From positions 186,001-250,000 of the forward strand of contig JAQGDQ010000004.1 of the NCBI GenBank assembly GCA_030141605.1: a stretch of DNA of 64,000 nucleotides. Direction: 5' to 3'. The position numbers were made by a program, and so were the translations under genes. Below are positions 49,129 through 61,200 of this stretch, piece by piece. Every line of letters starts with the position of its first letter. The stretch's first letter is position 1. Below the pieces are notes generated by a model, which worked only from the letters and a program-made list of their open reading frames with translations, did not search any database and was not told where the DNA came from. The stretch comes from Tubiluchus corallicola (taxonomy: Eukaryota > Priapulida > Priapulimorpha > Priapulimorphida > Tubiluchidae).

Positions 49129-49779
49129 TCAAGCACCAATACAGTGAAACAAATCTGTCCGACATATTTTTGCGCAATTCAGAAAATTACACCTAGGTTT
49201 TCTAGTCATCGGTGACGGCTGTTGACTATTGCACACTTCAGTGAGGGCCAATAAAGCAAGCACCTACGTCAGTACCTCGAGAAAGGTAAATAAAAACCGT
49301 CTACTGCGTATTGTGACCATAATAATTTATATCCTAGGTGTTGGTTGAACTCATCTGAGAAACGAATGTTTGTGAATTTATATGCGCTTCTGCAGTGCCG
49401 CCCCAGGACATATTCTAATATCTTAGCTTTTCCAAGTTAGACCTTTAGGTCAGAGAGCGCAGTTGATTCAAGGCGCTTCTTAACATTATCTTTATAACAT
49501 TGCTCTATTGTTATACTTTGTAGCTTACTCATTATTAAGCCTTTAAGTTAATACATGTAATACAACTTTTTGTTTATATGTAAACAAATTGCAGTTCAGC
49601 CAATAGCTACTTTTCAACATCAGGTTAGTCCTATGCATTTCCGATTATTTTTATAATCGATATAAGCAAAGGTATAGAACTTTCGTATTTGATAAAGAGC
49701 AGTATATTATCTTGCCTCCTAGCGGAAGACCTATGTTGAGCGTTTTAAAGCTGGTAATAGTAAACGCCCCATTTGTAAT

Positions 49780-49950
49780 GCCAAAAAAATTAGGGCGCGT
49801 TGTATTAAAAATCAAAGCTTATTGTAATAACGATAATGTAATAAAATTAACGGATAATGTAATAACAAAAAAACGCATCCCCAAAAGTTCTCCTAAATGC
49901 AAAATGTAATTATAACCTGAGGTTTAACGCATATTGTAACAGCAGGAAAG
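49780..49950 (+). repeat. Phased TAATGTAATA-like motifs (right, direct)
   Basis: Units such as ATTGTAATAACGATAATG, GTAATAAAATTAACGG and TAATGTAATAACAAAAAAAC, in the same orientation as the left array at 47140. Confidence 0.5.
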
Positions 49951-50304
49951 GTATATCTTTCTCTCTCTCATATATATATAAGAAATACACACATATAACA
50001 AAAATTTTAACCAACATTTAGTAAGTAGTAGTAAGTAGCAAAATTAATGTTGCGTGGTACAAATTTTTATACATGTATGTAATAAAATAATTTTATCTCT
50101 CTCATTTTGATTTTTTAGATATTACGTTAAAATCATTCTTAAAACTTCGTGATAACCTTTGATAATGATTCGTCATGAAATATGATCATATTGCCGTTTT
50201 AATTTCTGTTACGAAAGTTCCAAAACTTTAAAAACTTTTGATAAAATATAGTTACAAATTTACACACCTAAAATGAATCGCATTCAAAGCAGTGATTGGC
50301 TGAC

Positions 50305-50462
50305 AAACTTCGGGCTATTACATTATGCGTTTTCGGGGTCTTACATTATGCGTTATGTTTTAGATGTTCGGTCAGTTGTTCCATTAATTGCTGAATTTTA
50401 TTACAATATGAGTTCATTTTTTCTATGTAACAATATCGGAGGTTTATTACATTATCAGTTGT
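50305..50462 (-). repeat. Phased TAATGTAATA-like motifs (right, inverted)
   Basis: The plus strand reads CTATTACATTATGCGTTTTC, GGGGTCTTACATTATGCG and GGTTTATTACATTATCAG; these are the same units as the 47140 array in reverse complement. Confidence 0.5.
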
Positions 50463-51094
50463 AAGAGGGCTGTTAATTTTTTATTTAACCTTTAGTATAA
50501 ATAATCCAAAGAAGGTCAATGTGTTCTCATCAAGATAAGGCTGGCTAGTTTTTTTCTTTTGATTTCCTAACATTTTTTGTATTATATGTAATCATTCGTA
50601 ATTACAAATTCACAAATTTACATGACTGACTACATCCATCAAACTGGTTTTCTACGCAGCAGCATCAATAAGTTACAAGTTATTAGGAACTCGAACAACA
50701 AACTGTGGCAACAAATCAACAGTGGTGGCGATGGCAGCGACAGCGGTAAATGTGACAGACAGTGCAGCAAAGGAGTCACTCCGTTCCTGGTTACATGCGT
50801 ATGACCTTTTCCAAGTGTGGAATAATGTGGAATTAATCTGGGAACTGAGACGGTCGTAATACGGTATCGTATGACTGTTTGAAGCAGATAGAACGGCTAA
50901 ACTACGCCTCATTACATTGATTTTTCCTTTTACGCCATAAACATTGGTCTGCACGTTTCTATAGAAACACACACTTGCAATAAGTCACCGGCTTAGTAAG
51001 AATATTTTGTGAAGCCGTCCAAATCAGAAAGATTAGTTCAGCAGTTTCCATTTGTGGTCTTTAGAATTGCGCTGCTACTGTATGTGTTCAATTA

Positions 51095-52488
51095 ATGGTC
51101 AGTAAAGGAAAGGATAAAGTTGCGACATTCGATCATAGTTATGTGAAGTATTTTCAATTATTAAATACGTTAAGCCTACCAATAAAGGAAAAATATTGGA
51201 GAATTTTCAAGAAATATGGGTGTAAATTTGGTATGAATGTTAACAAACGAAGAATGATAGATCCATGTTTAAAGGTACGCATTATTCTAAGCCGCTACAC
51301 GTTTAATCGTTTAGTAAAGCTCATATTGAATCCAAATTCTTCGTTACGAAATCGACTAATAGTGCTCTTTGGAATGTACTATACAGGTTATAAATTAAGA
51401 AATAAAAAGCCAGTAACCTATTAGTCTATTTTGTATGATTTTAGACATTGGTTCTTGCTAGCGATCTTTTCAGAACGCATTATCAATACCATTTTATTTG
51501 ATGTTTTGGACTCTTGTGCCTGAACAAATAATGTAGTATAATATAAAATTATATAATATAATATCATAAAATGTGTAGCTCACACCACGATGAAAGGTAA
51601 ATGCGCTTTAGCATTATCAATTTCAGTGTTAATCAAAACCTTGAAAATAGTGAAATTCTGTGAATGTGCGAAAAATTGAATTTGTTTTCGACATCTACTG
51701 AAACTACGCAACTTTAAGCAGTGAGTACCAGAAACATTTTGCTAAGCTCAAATAGATATACTCATAATTATAGGAAACTGAAACTTCTTATTTGACAAGC
51801 CAAATGACCCAAAATCCCAAACAAGGATAAATGGAAAATAAAAAGAAACCTTGGAGAAAACATGAAAAGGTGCAAATGTCATGATTAGACATTTGCCAAT
51901 TGATAAAAAAAGAATTTCCGATTTTAAAATTGTGTAGCATGAAAAAAATCGACTTAGCTTATTTCGTGTGGGTAAAACTTGTTAACAAGAAGAATAGATT
52001 TTCACCCACGCTTTACACCATCATTTTGAGCTAGAGGCTGTAAATTTTGGCTAGTAATTAATTCAGTCACAGGGCGTGCCGTTTTTGCTCCGAAGTAGAA
52101 TTCCGCCTTCATTTATCAAGTTGTCTAACGACGCTATACATTTCAGATTTTCCGCAAGGAGGCGGAGGAAAAGGAAGAAATTTCTTTGAGTTCAAAGCCG
52201 AAACCTGTACATTCACCACTTCATAAAGTGATCATGGTTGGGAGTGGAGGAGTAGGAAAGTCAGCTCTTACTCTACAATTTATGTACGATGAGGTAAAAT
52301 GACGAAAATACTCCAAAAACAAGCAAATCTGTATCTGTAGAACTATTTAATGAAATTTAGAATAATACCAAATATTTACCAAATAGTATATCAAATATTC
52401 CCCCAATACAATAACATATATATATATATTGTATTGTATGTATTTTTGGCAATAATGAATATCAACACGACATATGAATGTGAATGTG

Positions 52489-52520
<32 letters not shown>

Positions 52521-52543
52521 CGTGCGTGCGTGTGCGTGCGTGC

Positions 52544-52578
<35 letters not shown>

Positions 52579-55500
52579 CTTAGTCACACTTTGCAATGTT
52601 TTATGTGCTACGTTTTAAGTAATATTGCACCTTGCAATGTTTTATGTGCTACGTTTTAAGTAATATTGCACTTTGCAATGTTCTAAAGACTACCTTAAAG
52701 GAAGTTATTATTACACTTGTTAAGCATGTAAGAAACCGACGAGGCAAGATTGACTAAAACAGGTTGAACAAAAAAGTTGAGCAAGCGATTAGGTAAGTTT
52801 ATTTCAAAAAGATACCCACAGACCAATCAACCCGGTGCGCCATAATGATACTATACTGTATCAAAAATTTTAAGAATGGTCACAGATTGCCTTCCTCTTT
52901 TGTTTGGAGGGAAAGAACCCTAAAGCTGTTGAAAGGTGTTCTTATGCTATATTGCTGTTTCTTAGCACAGGAGGCATTTTGTACTAGACCTGCAGAGAAA
53001 TAATTTATCCAGACAAGAAGACGCATTCAAAAGACGTTTCGCTCGCAACTGAACAAATGAGCGAGCCTTCAGATTTAACTTTTCATAATTGTCTCTTAAA
53101 TTGGCGACTTTTTGTGAAGTGTCTTGTACGTTCGTCTTTTTCCTAAGGTTTAATATGTGCCTCGCTAATTCACTGCTAGATTGACTGTACCTCTTAAATT
53201 TTACCTTTCTGTGTGGGTATGGATCATACGATCTGTGATCTAGATTATGACCCGCAATCTTCCACGTTGTTTCAATGATCATTTGGTGAGGTACAACAAT
53301 GTTTCAGGGCGCCAAGTTATTGCTTTCTATCCTAAATAACGTTTAAAACTTTGACTGAAAAACAAATAAATTCGTCAAGCTACACTGTATCAAAATTGGT
53401 AAAAAAAATCGTCTTGCAGTTTACAATTTATTTATTATATATCTATGAAACGTTATAGCAACTTTGACTAACAGTTAAGATTGTAGTGTCCATCAAAATT
53501 TTATGCTTTTTGTGTATTAACAGCCAAGCCATACTAAATTTAACTTAAATTGAGTTAGCAATAGAAAAGTTATGTCAACCATGATTGATCACCTCATCCA
53601 TCAACAACTGGGAAAACAAATGAATGTACAACAACAATTGTACCATTCGCAAAGCAATTCAGATGCAGTAACACCAGATGAAATTCTTTCTAGTTTGTAG
53701 AGGATTATGAACCAACTAAAGCTGATTCTTATCGCAAGAAGATATCTCTAAACGGCAACGATGCCCAGATTGACATTCTCGATACTGCTGGACAGGAAGA
53801 CTACACTGCCATCCGGGATAACTACTTCCGGTCGGGAGAGGGTTTTCTCTGTGTTTTCTCTCTCACGGAACGAGAATCGTTTGCAGCAACTGATGACTTA
53901 CGGTAAGCAGAAGTACCCAGACGAACATCGAGGCCTTTCTCTGCCAGTCTTGGCATCTTCTCACGCCTTAATCATACGTGCGTCCTTCCTTGTAGAATTC
54001 CTGTTAACAATACGTTACCTAGGAATTCCAGTTGTGCTTGATTTAGCAATAATTGTTTAAATTGTGGTAAACAAGGCTTTTGAAAATCGTGGCCTCTTCA
54101 GATTATGCGCTTACCTATCCGTTACTTAATAACTACATCTTACCCAGATTTGCTACTAAGTGCATTCACGAAACATTTATTGGCATTACCAAAATTTGTC
54201 TTCATAGTTTTTACATTTTAGGTTTTTTTGGTAAAATTTTGTGTTTTTAGCTCTGCGAAGCAGTTTAGTTATGTTAATCCATAATGAAACAAAATAGTGA
54301 TTTAATGTTTAAAATGATCTTTTAATGAGCGTCTAATTAATTTGTGCCGCTTAATTTGAAATGCTTATTAAATTTTTAGTTTAAGTGAAGTGTTTATTTA
54401 TTTTAGGCTAAATCAAATGTAAACAAGAAAAATGATTTGGCCTGGCGGGTCCAGTAGAGCTAATTTATCCATCACAAATGCTTGACCAAAGTTAGACGAT
54501 ATTTATAAAGTGCGTCGATGTATCATAGTGTATCACAGCAAATTTCTGTGCATTTTGTTTTTTTTCTGGGCAAATTTCTTGACATTTTGACACTTATTGA
54601 TTGTTGACTACTGGTCGTTGATCAGTAGGAGTAGTCTCTTGTCCTTTAAACAATTTCGTTTCTTGGCTGCCCAACTGTCCGGAATACAATTACGAATAAC
54701 TACGCCCTTTATGGGTAACTTACCCTCTTGTACATCTCTTGTTAGGGATGTTTAATGGATCTTATTTCACAGCAGATAGAGGCTGTATCATTATTTAATA
54801 ATATCAATAATTTTTTTTTCAATAATAAATAATTGATTAATCATTGATAAGTTGAATTTTTTAGTCGGCCTACTTTGTTTTTTCACATTTATTACTTGTA
54901 GTGCTTCTGATTTGGTTAGTGATCGCGAATTGATTATTTAAAAAGTGCCCTGTATTTGGTCTTGCGACTGTGCATTACCATACTACGTATTTTTTACGAA
55001 TTAATGTAAGAGGGGCTGGTACGAGAATAATGATAATTTTTTTATTTACTCCTCTATTAACAGGCCATTGCTGCAACTATGATGAGAGAATATCTATGTC
55101 GTTCGTTGCAAAGCTTCATTTTCTCTGAAACAAGGCAATAAATCGGATATTCTGATTTGATTTAGGGATCAGATTCTTCGAGTGAAGAGTGAAAGCAGTA
55201 TACCGTTCGTCCTTGTTGGCAACAAATCTGATCTTGTAGACGCCAGGCAGATAACCATGGAGGAAGCCCAACAGCTGGCAGATAAATGGAAAGTTCCTTA
55301 CATAGAAACCTCTGCGAAAACAAAAGAGAATGTGGACAAGGTAACAGAAACAGGACTGAATCCTTTACTCATGTTAGATAACCATCACTAGTTAAAAACG
55401 TGTACGTTTGAAACAACTGTTGCACTCTGCCTTCATTAATTATAGCTAAACAAAACTACATTTATGTTTAGCCCTGTAGTAGATTAGTACATACGTATGC

Positions 55501-55899
55501 AAAATTGCAATTCATAACTAGACCAGACGTTTTTGAAATTTAGATGCACAAAACAAGGATATATTTGAATCAAATTCAAATTTAAGAGTTATTGGTACTA
55601 CACAATACAGTTATTGCTTTGCTGTTATAAATGACAGCTAAATCACACAGTTGGGCAATCGTGATGCATAGGAGCCATCCGTCAATGCCTAGAGGTGTGT
55701 TATATAGGCTAACTGGCTGCCCACGTTTTTTAGTTAGTGTAGTTGATACCAATAATAAAGCTTCAATGCCTATTCTGCTTGAATTTTTCAGGCATTTTTT
55801 GACCTTATGGGGATCATACGCACACAGAAAGCTGATACTCTTAGACGCGGGATGGAGAAAGCCGAAAAAAGTTCTCATAAATATTGCGCAATTCTTTGA
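51095..55899 (+). CDS. Ral-like small GTPase with N-terminal extension
   Basis: Exons: 51095-51274 (tentative), 52147-52293, 53694-53902, 55166-55340 and 55792-55899 (stop TGA). Phases agree and give 272 residues. The G domain has the P-loop [14 protein letters not shown], the effector loop [12 protein letters not shown] identical to that of Ral, switch [26 protein letters not shown] and ETSAK. The last exon gives [17 protein letters not shown] and ends KYCAIL, a CAAX box whose final Leu predicts geranylgeranylation. Ral proteins act on exocyst and membrane traffic from the plasma membrane and endosomes. The exon at 52147 starts in frame without any Met before the P-loop, so an upstream exon is required. 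The ATG frame at 51095 ends CLK at a GTACGC donor of the right phase, giving about 87 residues before the core instead of about 11. The C-terminal tail is shorter and less basic than usual. The first exon is about 45% likely; the rest is firm. Confidence 0.9.
52492..52574. repeat. (TA)n/(TG)n microsatellite
   Basis: TATATA followed by TGTG/CGTG units, in a Ral-like intron. Valine/cysteine-rich frames here are artefacts. Confidence 0.95.
52587..52682. repeat. 41-bp tandem repeat, about 2.3 units
   Basis: The unit starts CACTTTGCAATGTT and ends AAGTAATATTG; starts fall at 52587, 52628 and 52669, with the third unit partial. It lies directly after the TG microsatellite. Confidence 0.85.
52962..53282 (-). 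CDS. Candidate intron-nested small basic protein, uncertain
   Basis: A 106-codon frame on the minus strand wholly inside the Ral-like intron 52294-53693. It begins [20 protein letters not shown] and has a helical, Lys/Arg/Leu-rich second half ([20 protein letters not shown]), ending CLLC. The length and composition are better than most spurious frames here. No domain is recognised and no regulatory or splice evidence supports it. Confidence 0.3.
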   Translation of the reverse strand: MIIETTWKIAGHNLDHRSYDPYPHRKVKFKRYSQSSSELARHILNLRKKTNVQDTSQKVANLRDNYEKLNLKARSFVQLRAKRLLNASSCLDKLFLCRSSTKCLLC

Positions 55900-58279
55900 C
55901 AGATGGCAGCAGCATGGCGTTGGTGCGAATACACACTACGGTCCGAACACATTAAAGTCCCGCTTTCTTATTAGTCCTTTAGAGCATCAGTACATGGCTT
56001 CTTAAAGCTTGTTTCCCCTAAATCTGTGTGTCATTACCTGTACACTTATTACATAGTCCGTGCATTTGCATGGTGATAAAACTTACATACTCCTAAATGA
56101 GATTTCCAGAAAAAGACACTAGAATAGCCTATTGGTTACAGCAAAAAAAAGTAGACACTTAGATTTTTCTGCAAAAAAACATTATAATATCAGGCGATAT
56201 TATGTTTCTAGCTTTATGAAGCATTTTATTAAAAAATCAGACAAACTTAAACGATAATTAAAAACATAAAAAGTTTTTTTTATTTGTAGTACTGCAATTA
56301 CACTGCAACAAGTTGTACGGCTACCTTAGAGCTGCATCCTTTGATGAGCACAATAGTTTGCTATAAACTCATTAGAAAGTAACTAACTTATGGTCATAAG
56401 AATTTGTTAAAAGTTTTCGTTTTAGCTTTTTTACAGAAAACTTGATACACAACAACCAGCAAAATAAATTTTTAATTGTTTTTTTGTAGATTTTTTCTAA
56501 CGTGTTATTTAGTCAAAAACGATTTTGATTGTGATTTTGATGCATTTATTGTTTCTCTCAAAATGATTTCTTTAAATTAAAATTATAATTGTTCTATATT
56601 TGTTGGCTTTTTAGTTTTATTATAATTACTTTGCATTGTGGTCATAACGTGTTCAGAATGTATAATCTGTTTAGCAATAGTGAAAACACGATGCCCAGTT
56701 TAAGCTGAATCCGCCCGGTTCGAGTGCCTTTATAAACGATAGTGAATTTACCGTGCAGACTGCATGCATAAATTATATATATATATATACATACACATAT
56801 ATACACAGAAAAAGATTCTCTCAACACCACTTTTTGTCAATTTTGCCACTAGTTTCGTATATTTATTATAACCATTTCGTATACTTATTATAATCATCAG
56901 GTGGCGGAAACAAAAAAGAATTCAAATGTAAACAATTTTTTTGCTCATTAAGCTATAAAATTCCAATGATAAGTGAAGTGTTATTGTACTTACATTAATG
57001 TGTATCTGATCAAGCTTTTATTTATACGTGATCTCCATGATTACAATGAACACAATTAAAATGTTTACACATAGCTTTCATTTTATACGTCAATAAGCCA
57101 GCTGATCACTGTGCTAGCCCCTAGTCATGCAGTTTATCAAGGCAGTGCTGCCATCTATCACTGATTACTTTTCAGCTATTTAATTTTATGAGATCAGGCA
57201 TGTCTGCAGAGCCCAAGAATAGATGCAATAAGAGATGTAGGTAAACCAACCAGTTGCGATGATGTTAAAAGTTTCCCGCAAGCCTATCAGTTTAATACCA
57301 AATGTTCGATTTTGACACAGCCTACACATAAGTATCTCACCAAGAGAGATGCAAAATTTGAATGGAATGATGAGTGTGAGCATGCTTATGCTGGCATTAT
57401 GACCGAGACCCTTCAACCCCAACAAACCAACAGTGCATGTTTCTGATGCTGGACCTGAAAGAAATAAGCTTTGTAATATTCCAGATCAAAGAAGGTTGTA
57501 CGTGGGTTCCCAGTGCTCATTCTGGCAGCCATGCTCTAACACTGTGTGAACAGCGATACCCACAAACTGAAACGGAGTCACCCGCTCAGTCATGGGAAAT
57601 GATCATATGAGTTATTTATATTTATAATGTAAATGCTTTAGTTCATATTGGTGTGACTTGGCTGATGGCTGCACACGTTTTTTTTCGCCACCCCTTCTCT
57701 CTTTGCATTCATGGTATAATCGTACATTAAAACGCTAAAGCCTTGAATGAGACAAATAAATGAACAGAACAGAATTAAATGATGTGTCTGATCTTTATAT
57801 CTGATAATTAGTTAGCATCTTACAGAAAGTTAAACTTTGTTTTTTAACGCAGTTACTGTTTGTAATTTTCAATAACTATACAGTTTATGCATGGTATTAA
57901 AAAATAATGCGTGTAACACAATTTCTATTTTAAGTACTTTCACAGTTTAAAGAAAACAGCAATACTGTTGTTAAAAAAATTGTAGGTGACTATTGATTTT
58001 GATATACGAACTGACAATCATTGATTTACAAAATTTCCATCTTCCCCTTTGGGAGGCAAACTTTTGATGACCGTCGCGGTTTCAACTCTAATAAACGTGT
58101 TACTAAGATGACATCATGATCATGCTAGCTGTGTTAGTCGAAATGACCGATTTTTCCGCCTAGACTACCACGTGTGAATTCAACTAACATTTATGACAAA
58201 TTGAAGGAAAAGGTCAAATAAAGCAATATAATTTGCAACGTTCTTAAAGCAATAAAAACAGCGGAGCAATTTAATAATG
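55900..58279. other. Intergenic, between convergent Ral-like and dehydrogenase genes
   Basis: AT-rich sequence with an AATAAA at 56463-56468 and a decayed Ty3-type fragment at 57190-57640. No other exon is seen. Confidence 0.5.
57190..57640 (+). mobile_element. Ty3-type LTR retrotransposon polymerase relic
   Basis: A frame near 57330-57390 reads LTKRDAKFEWNDECEHAYAG, the connection between reverse transcriptase and RNase H (typically 'FxWxxECexAF'). After stops, a shifted frame near 57516-57580 reads HSGSHALTLCEQRYPQTETE, resembling 'SRxLxxxExxYxxxExE' of the RNase H region. Stops and a frame shift make it inactive. No long terminal repeats were found. Confidence 0.6.
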
Positions 58280-61200
58280 TCAGTTTTTGTTATTTTGTTC
58301 ACAATAGACGGGAGGTACATTATCTAGTAAGCTGAGAAGATAATCAAAGACCATGTCTGGCATAAACTGAATGATAACTTTGGCGATCCAATCAGTTGCG
58401 CTGGGTTCATAGTGATATCTTGGTGCAGCGTCTAGCACAGCATTTACTACAGCAACACAAACCTAAAATATGTAAAAGACAAGTTTTATTTTCTCCCAAC
58501 CAGAAACAATTTTTACACCCATATTATACAAACCATATTGATTCACAGAAATTAAAGTAAATAAAGTAAATGACAGATGTAGATAGATAGGATCTGACTT
58601 TTACACAACTTAGTGGAATTGCAGTTTTAACAATAACTTATCTTTAATCTTTTATAACATAAACTTAATTTTCTAGTTTTGTTGTCTAGAATTTCAAAGT
58701 CAATAATTTTTCCTTGGCACATACCTCGCCGGTCTTCACACTAGCCTGATTTTCAAAAGTTCTGTTATATCGTTTCTTCACATTGTTACAATATTTGTCA
58801 CCGTACACTTGTTTTATGTCTGGTTTTTTAGGATTGTTGTACAAAGCATCAATATTTCTTAACACGGCACTCGCCTCACTCATAGGCGTTCTACGAAAAT
58901 ATAAAATCTTTAGGAGCAGTAAGCAACAAAATTATCCAGTATCTTTGTATGGTGGGAATATCTTTACCAATCACGAGTACTATCGTTACTAAGTGGCACA
59001 CATTGTGCTATACTGTGCTTTTAGACTAGAAAAATTCCCAAAAACGTACTTCTATAAAGTTCTAGATGCGTTTTTTCTTAGAAGCGGACAACATAACTAG
59101 TCTTATCATTATGCTGAATCCGAAAAAAGTGTTTTCCCTTGAAAAATTAGCAGAAAGGGCAGAGAAACACAAAAAACGAAATTGTTGTCAATTTTTTACA
59201 CAAACAGGATAAATCAACAGAAATTTCCAGAAAACTAATATTAAGAAGCGATTATGACATTTATTTTAGTGAAGATCTATTCCAAGCCATCTTTTATCTC
59301 TCTCTGTACATGCCGAGGTCTAGTTGCAACCAGTACTGTGATGCAATGGGATGCAATGACGGACCTGACGCTTTTTAAGGGCCTATGGCATTCACATTAT
59401 CATATGGCCTGAGATATGACTTCAAACTCTAGCAACAGCCAGTTTTTTTTCTATCTTGAAAACTGCTTCCATATCAGATGCTGCTCTAAATCCTTGAGAA
59501 TTAAAGCCTATTAAAATCCTTATCCTATTTGCCAAAAAATATGCAAATAACTCGGACATTAACCAAGCAGCCATATTTTAGCATCACTCACAGATAAGAT
59601 TACTTGACCTTGCAGTTCTATATTTAGACACCAAAATCGTCATCTCCTGTGCTTTAACAGCTAATATGCGGCTTTTAAAAACTAGTAACAGCCATCTTGT
59701 TGACCATTTGAAAATAGCTGCCATGTTACTGATGTTAGACGATTTTCGATTTTTCTCATATTCAAAATAATCGCCTTGATGAGTTCTAGCTTTGTGCAAA
59801 GTTTCATAACTTTTAGGACAAATCAGGCAGTTTTTCACTATTCTGGTAGATTATAGAATATCAGAAATCCGGCAATCCTTTGGCTTTTTGCTTATTGGAC
59901 TATTTTGAGATCCGTTTTGGGATCCGATTCAGCTTTTTCGATTCACCAAGGTCGAATAAATAGAAATAAGTTTACTTTTCGTTTTATAATAAAGATTTAG
60001 GTGAAAAATTTAATACAATGACACATTTGGCATAATTTCCTTTTGCGTGACTGCCATTTTTGAAATAAAAGTGAAAGAAATGAATTCTTCAGTTCCGCGT
60101 ACCCAGGAGCACATGTCTTAATTACCCCTTAATTTTAATGTACTCCGAATTTCTTTTCATTTCTATTGTTTGGCCAAAAACGTTAATTTTTGCATTTTTG
60201 ACCCTTTTTCGCCAATATTTCAAGCTGGCAACGTTTTTTTCGGGTTCTTCATAGTCAAACTGATGGCTATATTGCCCACTTTTGGAAACGCCCCAAGGTT
60301 CCACTTCTCTGAAGAGTTGTCTTGTCTATTTGTCAGCTTTTTTATTTTTCTTATTTCAATTTTGCACGAAAACGATCCTATCTTTCATTGTAAAAAAGAC
60401 TTTCGGTTGTTCAGAAAAACGAGGCAATCTGTTTTTGGCTTACTCAAAAACAAATGTATTTCGCCATGTACGTGACATAGTTTTATACGCCCCGATGCTG
60501 AAAAATTGTCGCCATGTGTAAGAATAAAGATAAAGCACCTATTTGTTTAGCAACCGATGCTTAATATCATATATGAACATCGTGTAAAAGAGAAAATGTG
60601 TAATAATTTTCCCAAAGCATAATAAAATCGACTTATTATATAATAAATTAAATGTAATAAGAAAGTTGCCTTTTTGTAATAAGCCTTTCAGTGATCGTAT
60701 GTGTCTTCAATACAGTTCTGTTTGGGAGTAGACTTATTGAAGATCGTTGGTGGTAGTTTACTTATCAGCACTATTTTTACGACTGTTCAATGTGAAAATA
60801 AACTGAAAAAGAACTTTAGTTAATGAAATCGCACGCTTCTATGCGTCTGTTATGTTATAATAAATTAATAAAATCTCATCAAAATTAATGTGAATAAAGC
60901 AAAAACAACAAATGGCAAATCGTAACAAATCATTAAAATGTTAAAACTTAAATGGCATGCTGAACCCAACAAAAAACGGTTGCAGAGTGGGAAGAAATAA
61001 GAATAGGTTATTTTATATTGTGCGAATATTATGCTGCAGCACGATGACCCGCGATGGATTACTGTGAAATACATAAGACCTACCTGTACAGTTTTGGTTC
61101 TATACTGATGACATTTATTCCAAACGGCTTGAGTTCTTTGCGAAGTATATCATTATACGCTTTGGTAGCTGCTTTTGACATAGAATAAGATGCAGTTAAA

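Larger units (their letters stand above)
49129..51094. other. Intergenic, between divergent fibulin-like and Ral-like genes
   Basis: Contains the two phased-motif arrays listed separately and AT-rich sequence. The open frames at 50622-50804 (plus) and 50673-50972 (minus) lack family resemblance. Promoters of both genes should lie here, but no core element was recognised. Confidence 0.5.

Noticed and set aside
53761-54060. 99-codon plus-strand frame
   Set aside because: Out-of-frame reading of the Ral-like exon 53694-53902 running into its intron.
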